From Leptodontidium sp. MPI-SDFR-AT-0119 (Eukaryota > Ascomycota > Leotiomycetes > Helotiales > Leptodontidiaceae): DNA of 64,000 bases. The DNA lies in NCBI GenBank assembly GCA_020726505.1, contig JAHLEZ010000010.1, forward strand, positions 1,364,001 through 1,428,000. The letters run 5' to 3'. The translations under genes were made by a program, and so were the position numbers. Below are positions 34,752 to 47,115 of the stretch, piece by piece (the stretch's first letter is position 1; every line of letters starts with the position of its first letter). The notes under the pieces were generated by a model. That model was not told the origin of the DNA. It saw only the letters and a program-made list of their open reading frames with translations, and did no database searches.

Positions 34752-37273
34752 CTAGCCCGACCCTGATTGTTTTTCGACCCAGATGTCATAGGTCCAACTA
34801 TCATGACGCTCCATGAACTGGCCTTGTTCGCGCTTCCGATCCATGGCTTCCTGCAAGTCCTTTGCAAAGGTGAAGATCTCCTCGATGCTCCGCCCAAGCT
34901 GTTCTGCAGCCTTCTCGTATCGATCGTCACCTGTAGAATGTGAGCAATTGTTAGGAGCCAAATATTCAAGGAGTAACATGCCATGCTCCGTCCTCATGCA
35001 CTCGACGAATGTCTCTTTCTCCTTTTCTGACAGGGGTCTAGAGTGAGTGCTGTCATTTGTATTGTTCTTTGGAAAAAGAGACAAACGTGGACCATCGACA
35101 ACGTCCTCCTCCTCCTCTGCAAAGGGATCATCAATATCTTGGATGTCTTGGCCATCATCGACGTTTTGTGATCTGCCGTTACGCCCGCTTCGGCTTGCAG
35201 AATGTAGGTCTTGTGATAAAGCATTCTCGTTCCTCGCCTCGTTCTTGTATCTCAGCAATGGACCCCAGCGGGGTTCTGAACAGAGAGTCTCGTAGGCCTC
35301 CCTCTGTAAGCGGCGGTTTTCCTTGCGTAGTCTACGGATCTCTTCATCTTGACGTCGCTCTTGCTCCGCTACCTGTCTGTTCCGTTCGGGTTGTGATGCC
35401 TCGAACTTAGTGGCTTTCCGGACAAGTTCCCGTTTTGCAAGCTCCCCCGACAGGGCTTTCTGGATTGTACGGATTTCGGGCATTATGAGCGACGTTGGCT
35501 TCCTCACATGATGGGTATCGTATTTTGACTCTGCTCCTGGTTGAAATATCTTGGGCTGTAGAAGAGCTGCAGTTGCAAGATCTTCCAGCATTGTAGTAAA
35601 GACTGAGAGATGTCGGAGGGCAGACTGCTTCATCGACCGTTTGGGCGGATAGACATCAGTAGCTACCTTCAAGACCTTCAGAAGTCCCGGGATGATGTGG
35701 AAGTACACGTCTTGCAGCATGGTTTGTGTCTTGTGCACATCGAAAAACTCTATGCCGTGCGATGGATTCCCAAGTCTTGTGGTCAAGATTGACTGAGACT
35801 CTGTCTGAAGCTCTTGCACGAGGTCAGCAACCGAATGTCGTGCTTCCTTTGATCCTTGGACATCTTCTGCATTGATAGCATTCCGCAAGGTTTTGTAAGC
35901 TTTTTGAATGGCTTCAACTCTGCGCATGAACCGCTTCCCGTTGTGACTGCATACTATTGGCGCTTTCTTTTTCGTCCAAGTCATGCTCTCTCTGTTGAAG
36001 TAGTGTCCAACACGGTCTGCAAAAGACATCATATCATCGAGCACCCTGCCCTTGATCAACAGTCCTCCGTAGTCTTCTTCTGGCTCTCCTTCTGGCTCTC
36101 CTTCTGGATCTGCTTCTTGCTCTTCTTCGCTTTCTTCAGTATCAAACCCGTCCTCATTCTCAGATTCCTGGGGTGTATCATTGCCCGATTTCAGTTTCTT
36201 ATCCTTTGAGCCCCCAGCCTCTGTGCTGGGACGTTTTGGTCCTTGCCCGTTTATCGACCGGGCTACCTTTATGGGGCTTGGGTTCATGAGAATGGAAGAG
36301 ACACCATGATCCTCTTCTTGGTCCTCCTCCTCCTCCTCCTCCTCCTCCTCCTCCTCCTCCTCCTCCTCCTCCTCATGCTCCGCGCCGACTTCATCGTCGT
36401 GTTCATCGGATGCTGGAGCTTCATCTGGTATTGTAGCCTTTTTTGACACCTTTTTAACGGCCACTGGGCTGGGCAGTGTTGGAGGGCTCTTTGGGCGGCG
36501 GCCCCTAGTCGATACTCTCACAGTGGCCACAGGTGTAGGCGGGGCAAGATGATTTTTTGGAGGATGACCGCTACGGGACACCTTCGGAGCGGCAACTGGC
36601 GTCGGCGAGGCGACAGCATTCTTTCGAGGACGGCCCCTAGGCCGTTTTGCTGGTTGCGGCGCGGCATCTTTGATAGCTTTTGGAGGAATTGATTGCACTG
36701 GAGCAGAAACGGCCGCGTCGATTGTTTTCGCCCTTCGATCTGGTTCCGCACGAGACCGGAGATTGGATACTCCTATGCTGTTTCCCGAGCTTCGTTTCGG
36801 TGCTATGATGGATTTCTTTGCCTTCACACTTGTCTTGAGCCGCTTTCTGGGACCATTCACCCTTGTCTCCTCTTCCTGGTCACTTCCATGCGGCGAAACT
36901 GGGATCGCGTAGATATCTCGTGGTAGAGGGCGTTTGCGTACGTTCGATCTCGATGGAGAGGTGGGAACAGCATCTTCCTCTTCATGCACAGTATCATCTG
37001 CATCCACGGCCTTCACTTGTTGCGTCCTTTTCTCTGTAGTCTGCGATCCGCGAGCTCGCCCAAAGAATAAACTTGTCATTCTTGCCAAACCATTCTTGAG
37101 TGGTGAACCTGTATCGACAGTGATAGAAGGTGCCTGACCAGGTTCTAGAAGGGCATTGTCAGCTTTGTAGCTTTATACTTGCAGCATAACTCTCTCATAC
37201 CTCTTCCAGATGGTCCATCTTGGGTTGGGGCAGTCCCCGCAGCGGGGATATTTTGAATGTTCGAGCGCGCCAT
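34752..37273 (-). CDS. AT-hook, acidic nuclear protein with SANT-like C-terminus
   Basis: Two exons, complement(join(34752..37144,37201..37273)), encode 821 residues. The first exon adds the N-terminus MARSNIQNIPAAGTAP, joined in frame to EPGQAPSITVDTGSP. Residues about 190-255 contain three degenerate tandem units of about 21 residues: a canonical AT-hook KRPRGRPRKN, then SGHPPKNHLA and GRRPKSPPTL. A pure Glu run near 281-302 follows, encoded by a GAG repeat. The middle (about 390-640) is helical and conserved-looking (FADRVGHYFNRESMTWTKKK) but not a family I can name. The C-terminus, with PLSEKEKETFVECM and AEQLGRSIEEIFTFA, resembles a SANT/Myb helix bundle. DNA or chromatin binding is inference. 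It is divergent from the RRD1 gene across 313 bases. Confidence 0.82.
36322..36374 (+). repeat. (TCC)n trinucleotide repeat coding poly-Glu
   Basis: About seventeen uninterrupted TCC units, read as GAG on the minus strand, within the AT-hook protein gene. They produce the glutamate tract and are a likely site of length polymorphism. Confidence 0.95.
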
Positions 37274-37586
37274 TGGTACTGAAGAGTTACTCCAGCGCTT
37301 GATGTCGCATTCGGGGGTCGATATTCGCTATCGAGTGGTCGCAGAGTTTTTGACTATCCTCATACTCGCTGTCATCTGCGATTTGGAGTGAGTTGAGTTG
37401 TGTATGAGCAAGAGGTGGAGGTGGCTGGGATGGGATTGTTGTTGAAAGTCGAGTCAATAACGCTAGCAGGGGTAGCTACTAGCCTGCCCTGATGGCTTTT
37501 GCAGCCTCGTCTTGCCTTGCCTCGCCTTGCAAACGAACAGAGGTACAACAACACTTCGAGAAGCGACAGAACAAGCCATTGCGATC
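37274..37586. promoter_or_regulatory. Bidirectional promoter, AT-hook gene / RRD1
   Basis: The 313 bases between two divergent start codons must hold both promoters and leaders. GCCTTGCC/GCCTCGCC words near 37510-37530 are close to the RRD1 start. No specific factor site is assigned. Confidence 0.5.
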
Positions 37587-39219
37587 ATGGAACCGAATGT
37601 GCGAGCAAACGACGATGACAACTCCAGAAGTCTACCTATCCTAGATCCCACTGAACAACATTATTTTGTGAAGCCCATCAAGAGGATACACGAAGGTCAC
37701 GATGTCCCCTCCTTCCTCACCTCGCAAGCATACCGTGATATCGGCATATTTGTTATGCAGCTCAACGTAGCCATTTGCCCCAGAAAACTTCCTGCACTTG
37801 GCCAAAGTCAAAGTTGGCAGCTGGATTCTGCTATCGTCCTGTCTGAGCCAGTTCGGAAGTTGCAGGAATTGCTGCAAAGCATAGACGCTATTATCGACGA
37901 GGCACCTCCTGATACGGGACCTCGAAGATTTGGAAATGTCAGCTTCAGAAAGTGGTACGAGATCCTGGAGTCACGAATCTCAAGCCTTCTGGAGACACAT
38001 CTACCAAGGAGTGTTCTTGATATCAAGTCAACATCTGGAGATGGAGTATCCGTTTTGGACGAGCTCACTCCATATCTCATGGGCGGGTTCGGCAGCTCTC
38101 AAAGATTGGATTACGGTACTGGTCACGAGCTTAGCTTTCTTGCGTTTTTAGGATGCATTTGGAAGCTAGGTGGTTTTACCACAACGCCATCCCAAGACGG
38201 AGAACTGGAAAGAAGTATTGTCCTTGGCATTATCGAACCGTATGTCCTGCTTCCCAAATTGTTGTACATTTCTGATCCTTTTCGCTAGCTACTTGCGAGT
38301 TGTTCGTCGCTTGATCCTCACATATACCCTAGAGCCAGCTGGTTCCCATGGAGTATGGGGATTAGATGATCACTCTTTCTTGCCTTACATCTTTGGCTCA
38401 TCACAATATTGTCCCCCTATCGCAGATGGCGATCCAATGCCCATTGAAGGAGCTCTTTCTAACTCCCCGAATCCCGGCGACATAGCCAAGAAGACTGTTG
38501 TTGACAGGGAACGGAAACACAATATGTATTTCTCGGCCGTGGGCTTCATCAACGACGTCAAGACCGGCCCATTCTGGGAACACAGTCCAATTCTATTTGA
38601 TATCTCCGGGGTCAGGTCTGGTTGGGGCAAGATAAATAAGGTGCGAAGTCTTTCAGGAAGCTGGTGATGACTTTCTAATGCTTTATAAGGGTATGATCAA
38701 AATGTACAATGCAGAGGTGTTGTCAAAATTCCCGGTGAGCAGGCAAATACACTCTCCAGTGGCCTTGTCCGGAATTGCATCCAAAACACACTATCAATTT
38801 ATTAAATTGGTTCAAGTAACTGTGGAACAAGTAATACTAATTCCAAACAGGTCGTGCAGCATTTCCCATTTGGGTCTCTGTTCAGTTGGGACCAAGATCC
38901 AAACTCCAGTCAAGTAGCACCTTCAGTTCATACTGCAAGCCAACCTCATGGTGGCTCAAGCTCAAGCTCAGGCCCAGCGACAGCTCGACAACCGCAGGAA
39001 TCCACAAGAGCTCCTTGGGCTAATCCACCAAGTGGAGCTATGGGCACAACCACTGCACCATGGGCAGGAACCCCAGCCCCGGGTCACGGTAATAGTGGAG
39101 CACCATCGACTCGAGCTCCATGGGCACAGGGACAGAGTGGGAATTTGCCGGAAAGACCAAAGACTGAAGGGCCAACAAGAGCGCCATGGGCTGATCAACG
39201 AGGGCCGGGAGGTCGATAG
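37587..39219 (+). CDS. RRD1: PP2A phosphatase activator (PTPA), RRD1 type
   Basis: Four exons, 37587..38239, 38289..38640, 38690..38734, 38851..39219, encode 472 residues. The PTPA fold is clear: [68 protein letters not shown] and [16 protein letters not shown]. This peptidyl-prolyl isomerase-like protein activates PP2A-type phosphatases; yeast has two, Rrd1 and Rrd2. The C-terminal extension, residues about 370-472, is disordered and carries four APWA motifs (404, 419, 439, 461), which points to the Rrd1 form. ATG 37587 (MEPNVRAND) is preferred over the in-frame 37512 codon because the upstream segment looks like leader. Introns are 49, 49 and 116 nt. Confidence 0.92.
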
Positions 39220-40072
39220 AAGGATGGAAGATTGAGGAGTCGAAGTGGCATTTCAGCATTGCGTCGGCGTTAGCAGGCGGTACTTGTATGCAGATGCACA
39301 AAAGTGGACCCGCATCGTCCCGCGACTGGGGTTGCATTAGGGTGATTCCAAGACCGTGATCTTGAGATATGCCTCTAGTACTCCTGACAGCATGTGATAC
39401 AGAGACAGCGAAATGCAATTAGAATAGCGAGATGCAAGAAGGGTTTGATGTACATCTTGAAACTGAAGCCCTATCCTCCCCAAGCCCCGAGTTAAGTCGT
39501 CCACCAGCTTGAGACAATCGGATGTGGGCACGAGCGTGACTGTCGGGACACACCCAAGCCTTGGCTCCCGTATTCTGGGTTACTTCGTATTCACGGCTTC
39601 AGCGAGGCAGTCAGCGTCCTTGAAGTCACTCACTCTAATGACGAAAAAGGGAGTATTTAAGCCACCAAAGAGTGCGTAGCTGCCAACCTTTCCCCCCGAA
39701 AACCAGAGCATCAACTCAAAAGTCAGGCCATACCAGCGTCGCTATCCAACCAAACAAACGACTCTTCACAATCTTGATAACAGAAGCGAACCTGAACATT
39801 ATCTTGATTATTATTGTGGGTCGCGTCAGGCCAAAAATAGTTGGGGGAATCTCAACAGCCATCCATCCATCCATCTGCACTGGCGCCAATCTCGTCTAAG
39901 GAAAGCTGAAGTACTCGTGCTCGTGCTTCTTCTCCTCGCTCGCCTTGCCTTCCCTTCTTTTTATTTCCTAAACACTGCACTCCTTCACATCAGCTCCTTC
40001 CACTCTCACCCAACACCAACACCAACACCACCTTTCCCATCCATCTCCATAGCAAGCTTGCTCCTTCCCAAA
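39220..40072. other. Intergenic region between RRD1 and the small K/P/A-rich gene
   Basis: About 850 bases. A CATC tandem run lies near 39863, and the last 170 bases before the next start are pyrimidine-rich with ACCAACACC repeats, typical of a strong fungal promoter/leader. No gene was recognised. Confidence 0.5.
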
Positions 40073-40823
40073 ATGCCTGGAATTCGTAAGTTTAAGCCCT
40101 TCCTCCCCTTGGCTATCTCATCCTCCCCCAAGATCCATCCAAAACAACAATCCAAGATCTTCATCTCAACTCCTCTCCTCTGCTCGTTATCAGACCAGAC
40201 CAGCCCATCAACATCGATCCGCAGCGATGAAAGGTCTACCTACGTCTTTGTGTTCCCTGCCGCACCTCCTTTCCTACATCTGCTAACCTACCTTGCTTCC
40301 ACAGCTCCCAACGCGCTCTCCGACCTCAAGGCCAAGCTCAAGGGCTTCCTGAAGAGCAAGACCTCCAAGAAGACCGAGAAGCCAGCTGAGGCCGCCAAAC
40401 CCGCCGAACCTACCCCAACAAATGGCGCCGCTGCTACTGAGACTACTCCAGCCGTTCCAGCTCCCGCTGCTGCTCGTAAGTACCGTCGTATGACTCTACT
40501 GCTTATCGGACCCGAGGCTGACATACTTTCCTCTAGCTGAGGTGAAGCCGACCGAGACTCCCGCAAAGGTTGAAGAGCCAACTCCTGCCGCTGCCCCTGT
40601 CGCGCCAGCCGTTGCAGAGCCCGAGGTTGCAAAGACCGAGGCACCAGCTCCCGTCGAACCAGCTAAGACTGAGGCTGCCCGTAAGTTCCACAATGGTACC
40701 GGATAAGGGACAGCTTTGTGCTAACAAGTCTCAGCAACCCCAGCTGTCGAGCCTGAGGTCAAGAAGGAGGAGACCCCAGCTGCCCCAGTCCCTGCCCCAG
40801 CGGCTCCCGTTGCTACCGCTTAA
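40073..40823 (+). CDS. Small Lys/Glu/Pro/Ala-rich protein
   Basis: Four exons, 40073..40085, 40305..40475, 40537..40680, 40735..40823, encode 138 residues. The N-terminus MPGIPPNALSDLKAKLKGFL can form a basic amphipathic helix, and the rest is low complexity made of repeated PAE, PAK and APAP blocks (for example KTEAPAPVEPAKTEA). I do not recognise a named family. The first coding exon is 13 nt and its intron 219 nt. All three introns are phase 1 and each junction creates a proline codon (CCN), so exon gain or loss would keep the frame. The pyrimidine-rich leader upstream suggests high expression, which is inference. Confidence 0.75.
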
Positions 40824-42880
40824 GCGTATATCGACCTGCGAGATCCCATCGTATCGCACAGTGGCGTTTGTTTTGTTGTCGACACGAGTTATATCATGAT
40901 GGCGCGGAGGTGATCGTAATGGCAGGAGTCTGGCTCGTAGTGGACAGGATATCATATGGTTTTTTGTGACCCCGTTACGGAGGATGGTGGTGGAGGTTTT
41001 TACTTTCTCTGAAATACCCCCTTACGAGCACGGATCAAACATGAATGGCCGTGTGCCTTCATTGATGGACAACGATACCCTGATACCCTTGCGTTGAATT
41101 AGTCTACAATTGATCCTTTTTCTTTAATCTTTGGCTTTGACCATGAAGCGTGCTTTCGTCATGCAGGAACTGGATTTTTACATCCCGCCTTCTTGAAGCG
41201 TCCCTGCGTTAGTAGTCACTTGCTTTTAGTTCAGCAAAACATTAGCAAATCGTATGGCATATTCTTATTTCGAAGGTGCCTAGTAATTATTTATTTAGAG
41301 GGAAATACCCATCTGGTGCAAAAAATAGGTAGCCTGCTAGTAGCCTTGTCCCATTCTTGGAAAAGATTCGCGTTTGGACTCAACTATCTTCTAACAGTTT
41401 ATCCAGACTTCTAAAGCCCTCCACTACCTGTTTCATGCTCACTCGTTATAGAAGCCTTTCTGGACATGAGGCCTTTCACATGAAGCTTTCAAGAAGCCAA
41501 GACTCCAAAAAGTTTTGTCACTCACCTGACAGACTCTCAAGACGAATGAAACGCTCAGTCAAGTCCACTCCAATACCTCGGACTGGACTCAAAAATGATT
41601 TGATAAATCCGAGCCTCCCTATAGCTGGCTTCTCCACCGATGTCTCGTTGCTTGATGATGTCGCAAAGTTACCTCCTTCTTATACGCTATGCTTGTAATA
41701 TCCCTAGAAATTCTCAAAGCATCAAACGTCAGATGACATCTGCAACAAGAAACACGGCCTCGCATACTCATCGGCATGTTACTCCCGACGAAGATGGAGG
41801 CGTTTGATATGTCTTCATCCGGTTGCAAAAGTAAAAAAAAACAAAAGTAAATAAAGCCACGACGTCAAGAAGGTATGGCTTTGAATTCCACATTTCATCT
41901 GAAGGTTCGCAGTTATCTCAATTATCAGACCGTTCCAACGCCCGGGACAGCCGAAAGTCAAAAAATGAGTGAGGTCCACACTTGTGGTCTATGTCAAACG
42001 CACGACATGAAGCACAGGATGCTTGACACTCGCTTGAGTTGCGTAAGACATTCACTTGAGTTGATGTGTACCTACTGCCAGGTCGACTTGACATACCAGA
42101 TGCTCATTGTCAGTTTAGATCAAGTAATTTAGGAACGACAAATAGGTCGATGTAGATTTACGGCGGCAGAAGGTTCACGGCCCAGTCAATAAAGTCCAAA
42201 AAGCTAATGCGCTCTGCTAGACATTTTAAAGTGGGCCTTGCACGGACGAGGTTCGTTCCCCTCCCTAGCGCTATTGATTGGATGAGACCCTGCAGCTGGC
42301 TTTTGATTTGAGCTGTCTTAGCCAAATGGGCATCTATCAGCTCTGCTCTTCCTCTCCTCTCCTCTCCTGAATAGCTTCCTCCCTCTTGCCAAACCTCAAG
42401 AGCTCCGACTTGATTTGTCTATATCGATTGCTGATCCGTCAGTCCCCGTCTTCAAAGGCTAGAATTGGGAAGCTTTTCACTGTAGACCTTTTTCTCAACC
42501 CGCCCATTTACGCGACTCGAGGCGCGCGTTCCTATCCCCTTGTGCCCACTGTGCCTGTCAAGCTCGCGCAAGCGGTGTACACCACAGCAGAACAAGTTGT
42601 AAGTCCTGAACCCCTCAGCTGCTCCTCGGGAAGATCATCTCCTGCATGCGCTGCCCTGCGGTGAGAGATCCAGAATCATTGGCAGGGTGTGACGTGTCGA
42701 GGCTGCTTGATTGGGCGGAACTGATTGCTCTTTCATTTCTCGAGTCTGCGGACGGGAAGGATCTCAAAGTCTCAAGTCAGCACAGAAACATTGAGACGCT
42801 GCTAACAAATCCCTCCCATCATACAGTATATCGATAAATCGACATCCTCAATTCCAAGCATCTTTGAACAACCTGCAAAA
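40824..42880. other. Intergenic region, 2 kb
   Basis: Short frames (for example 41875-42132 with a few cysteines) are not convincing. The last 300 bases before 42881 probably include a 5' leader; a GTAAGT at about 42600 and an AG just before 42828 could bound a leader intron. A (CTCTC)n tract is at 42350-42370. Confidence 0.45.
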
Positions 42881-45800
42881 ATGGCAGACGTCGAAACCCC
42901 AGAGATTCCCCAGCAAGAGGAGGCCCCTTCGGATATCTTGTCTGGCGATGAGACTCCTGGCATAACATCCGAAATCGAGACAGAAACTGAGACCGACAAG
43001 GAGAAGGAAACCCCGCCGAAGGAGGCTGCGAATGGAGTCAAGAAAGAGAATGTCCCTCCAAAGCGTGGCCTCGTCAAGCGTCCAGCAACCTCAACAACAT
43101 CTACTGCGACGAAGCCTACAGCAACTTCCTCGACTCGCACAACTGGTGGCCTCTCGAAACCGCCCACTCGTGCCCCAATTGGAGCTGCTGTGCGAAAGCC
43201 AGCAAGTGGTGCAACAGCCCCTACATCGTCGAGTGCCAGTCACCGTACCCAGCCGTCAATTGGAGGTTCTGGTGATGAGAAGAAGAAGCCACTTGCTGCC
43301 GCTGCTCGCAGAACATCTCTTGCTCCTGCTCATCACTCTCCAGGAAAGACTGAAACTCTGGCTGAAAAGCGAGCAAGTGGAGCAACCTCTTCTACAACTG
43401 CCCGAAAGCCTGCGACTTCAGTAAGCTCATCGAGCCCTAAGCCAGTTGCGAAGCCTGCGACATCTAGCAGCACAGCTTCAAGAATTTCTGGCGTTGGGAG
43501 CAGCACAACCACCAGATCTGCACCTTTGTCGAAACCATCCAGCTCGTCGACTGTTGCCGATGCAAAGAAACGTTTGTCTGCGATTGCCGGGTCGCCAGTA
43601 ACAAAGCCATCCGTTCGACCCTCTAGCACCGCAGCGGCTTCGGCATCGTCGAAGGAAACCGAGGATTTGAAGGCAAAGCTAGCGGATAGTGAGACTCGTG
43701 TTGAGGAACTGAAGAAGGAGATTGAATCTTCGCAGGAGAAATTGCTCGAGCTTGGGAAGCAAGTTGAGGAAGAGGCAAAGAACGTTGCGGATGCCGAGGA
43801 AAACATCAAGGCACAGCACAACGAAATTGTCGAGAAGTTGCACGCAAAGCACAAGGCGGATGTGGAAGAACTTCAAGCACAATTGGAGGAGGCAGAGAAG
43901 ACAAAATCTGCTGCTGAGGAGGCGTCTGTCAAGGCCATCGATGAGGCACAACAAGAAGCTGCGGCAAAGGGTGCTTCTGAGACTGCAGATGCTCTCGAGA
44001 AGCTGAAGGCTGAGCATGCTACCGCGATTGCGGCACTCAACGTAGAATTTGAAAGTGCGAAGAGTGCTCAGCAGTCTGCGACCTCCGCCATTTCTGAGAA
44101 GGAAGTCGAAATTGCAGCACTGAAATCTCAATTATCAGAGGCCAAGGCAGCTTTGGAGTCCCTGAATGCCGAACATCAACAAACTCTTCTCGATCTGAAG
44201 AAGTCACTGGCTGATGAGCAAGAGTCTGCTCTCGTAAATCTGAAGTCGGCCCATGCTGATTTGGAGAAATCACTGGTCAAGGAGCATGAGTCTGCTCTGG
44301 CAGCTGTGAAGTCAGCTCACGCCGCAGAACTTGCAAAGGGGTCCACGGAGGTCACTTCTAACTACGAAAAGCAAATTGCAAATCTAGCTCAGAAACATGA
44401 GGCAACCATCAGCGAACTTCAGAGCAAGCTTGAAGAAGCCACCGCGGCTCAAAACGCTCTGGAAGCTAGCCACAAGGAGAAGTTTGATAGTCATCAGACT
44501 GCGTCAGCAGCAGAAATTTCTAAATTAGAAGCGGAACTGGCGACATTGCAAACCAAGTCCGGATCAGAATCAGAGGCTCTGGCGAAGTCCACAAAGGCAA
44601 TTGAGGAACTCAATGCCAAGTCCGAAGCCACCCAAAAGGAACTGCTTCTGGCACAAGAAGAACTTGCCGCCACATCCAAAGCCCTCGAAGCTTTGAAGTC
44701 CAAGAGTTCGGCCGATGAGGAAGCCTTGGCGACTGCACAAGTCGATTTGGCAACTGCAAAGGAGCAGGTTATATCCCTCCAAAAGAACCTGGAGACTTTT
44801 GACCTGGATGGAAAGAGCAAGACTGAAGCATATGAGAAAGTAAAAGCCGGGCTTGCCTCAACGGTGCAAAGTCTGGACGAAAAGGCAAAGGAGATTGCAA
44901 CCCTCAACGAAAGACACCGCAAGGAACTCGAAACCATCTCGGCTGATTACCAGGCCGAAATCGATGCCCTGCAAGGAAATTCGGGCATCAGAGAAGAGTA
45001 CGAGGCACTCAAGGTCAAACACTCAGACCTGACCAAATCTCTTGAAGAAGTGTCTGTCGCCCATGCTAGCGAAATCGAGTCATTCAGAGTAAAGCACGCC
45101 GAGCTTACCAAGTCTCACACCGATGCTACTGGTAACCATGCCAAGCAGCTTGAGAAGTTGAAGCAAGACCATGCTGCTGTCATTGTAACTCTTGACAACA
45201 AGGAAAAGGAACACCAGAAGCTAGTCGAAGAGTTAAAGTCGTCGCATGCAAAGAATTTGGATGATGCACATGACAGGACAATTACCGCTCAGCATGCGAC
45301 GCACACTGCTGAGCTAGAACAAATTCAAGCTAGCCACGCCGATGCCCTTATGGGCTTGAGGAAGCAGTACGCTGATAGCCTCTCAGCCGAATTGGAGAAG
45401 ATGCAAACATCTCATGCTAAAGCCCTTGCCGACTTAACACAACAACATTCAGCTAGTCAGGAAACCGCGTTGACCAGTGCCAAGGCCCTCAAGGTAAGCC
45501 CTCGTTGTGCTCCGGTAACTTCATAGCATACTAACCTCGCATAGGATACCGAAGCTGCATTGCAGACAGAATTAGCAAAGACGAATGAAGCTCTATTGAA
45601 AGCCCAGGCCGAACTAGATTCGATCAAGCAAGATTTCGCTCTTGAGAAGATGGCGAAGGCAGAAGCCCAAGCCGAACTCGACAGTGCACGGAACAAGAAG
45701 CCAGATACATCTGAAGCTGACGGACTACGGAAGGAACTTCAGGCCTTGAAAGACCAACATCAGGCCTCCTTGATGACAGCGCAGCAGGAGTCCGCACAAG

Positions 45801-46536
45801 CTACAAAAGAGCATCTGGCTACCAAGTCAGCTTTGGAGAAGGCCGCTGCCGAGCTTGAGAGACAGAAGGCTGAAAGCACGTCCGACTTCAAGGATATGCA
45901 CGAGTCTCTGACCCAGCTTGCTGAGGAGGCCAATAAGAAAAGCATAGACCTCGAAGCACGAACGAAGGAGCTAGAAGCCCTTCTCAAGGTCAAAGATGCC
46001 GAGCTTGCTGAGGCAAAGGTATCGTCAAATGTTCCAAAGCTCCAATTTCAGTAGCTAACAGCAGATTTCAGACCAAGAGTGCTCCTCTCCCATCTCCCAA
46101 AACCCCAACAAGCGGTAAAGCAGCTGGTCTTGCAGCCAGCCGGTACGCTGATGATTCCGAGGCTACTAAGCCAGAAGTAAAGACAGACGCGGAAGGTGAG
46201 CATGATAGTTCATCCGCCGCATTGGCATCGGTCCGACCTCCCTCTCCTAACCGTCCGTCATATCCTATGATAGGCCTAACCCCCTCATTTCCCTTGGATC
46301 CTCTCATATCATCGTCCTCCGAAAGAAGAACCAGTGCGCTGACGGATCATTTCTGAATGAATTCAGATAGCGAAAGCTAAACTCACGCTGGAGCAACTTG
46401 ATCAAATGAACGAGGACTTGGAACGAGATAATCAAAGGTATGGCCCATGACCTGCATAGATTTTGAGCTTCGCTTACATGGTTCTATAAGGTCTCTCAAG
46501 TCTATCGCCGATTCCACCCCAGGTGTTACTGTTTAA
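42881..46536 (+). CDS. Long coiled-coil protein
   Basis: Five exons, 42881..45493, 45545..46018, 46072..46195, 46371..46437, 46491..46536, encode 1107 residues. Residues 1-250 are Ser/Thr/Pro/Lys-rich and disordered (KKENVPPKRGLVKRP). From about 260 to 1040 there is an almost continuous coiled coil rich in Ala, Glu, Lys and Leu with imperfect internal repeats such as LADEQESALVNLKSAHADL and LVKEHESALAAVKSAHAAEL. The C-terminus is a short helix plus SLKSIADSTPGVTV. No motor, kinase or membrane segment is seen, so a scaffold or cytoskeletal role is only a guess. The 175-nt fourth intron was placed by phase: donor GAAG/GTGAGC with acceptor GATAG/CG. Alternatives give early stops. Confidence 0.85.
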
Positions 46537-47115
46537 TCACGAAACCTTGCTCTTCGACCTCTTGGGAACTTCATGCAAAATGGATGGATGCAAGGCAGCC
46601 TTCCAACCTTGCGACTGAACATATTTAATCGCCCGTGGCCTCTTCTTTCTTCTTCTCCTTGGTTCATCAACTTGCTTGCTCAGAAAACCGGCATTCGATA
46701 CCCCAACCCTATACCCACTTGCCTTTATTTCTTTTTGTGCCACTACGCACACCTGTCTTTGGAACTTCGATTGCCTGTCTTGTTGGTTTGCCATTCTCTG
46801 TGTATTGAAAGGATGTAGGGACGGACGGAAGGATGGATGGAAGGATGGACTTCAGCGGACGACCCGATCTGAGATCGTTTTGTTCGGCTGGGTTTCCTCT
46901 TGGTTATTTGATAGGCAGTTTTTTGTACGCATGAAAGGCAATGAATCAATCCTCTCACTATACCTTTATAAAGTCCTTTTTTTTGTGAGGAAAATAAGAT
47001 TAAAGGAGCGTGAAAGTGGAAAACAAGAAAGCTTACATTAAAATAGAATAAACGTATAGAAAATCAAAGCCCGGTGGAGTTTTAATTATTTTCTTTGGAA
47101 ACCATAAAAACGATA

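Noticed and set aside
36322..36374. CRISPR-like or satellite array
   Set aside because: It is a plain trinucleotide repeat in a coding exon with no spacers.
41875..42132. 85-codon frame with paired cysteines resembling a zinc site
   Set aside because: Cysteine spacing fits no known zinc fold, there are no spliceable neighbours, and it lies in a gene-poor spacer with chance-like composition.
43333..43854. 173-codon minus-strand frame rich in Ser/Phe/Ala opposite the coiled-coil gene
   Set aside because: It is the complement of the Ala/Glu/Lys-rich coiled coil, which produces long antisense frames automatically.
46196..46370. Reading through the fourth intron of the coiled-coil gene
   Set aside because: The frame stays open but ends soon at TGA and loses the conserved-looking C-terminus; the GTGAGC donor and GATAG acceptor match in phase.
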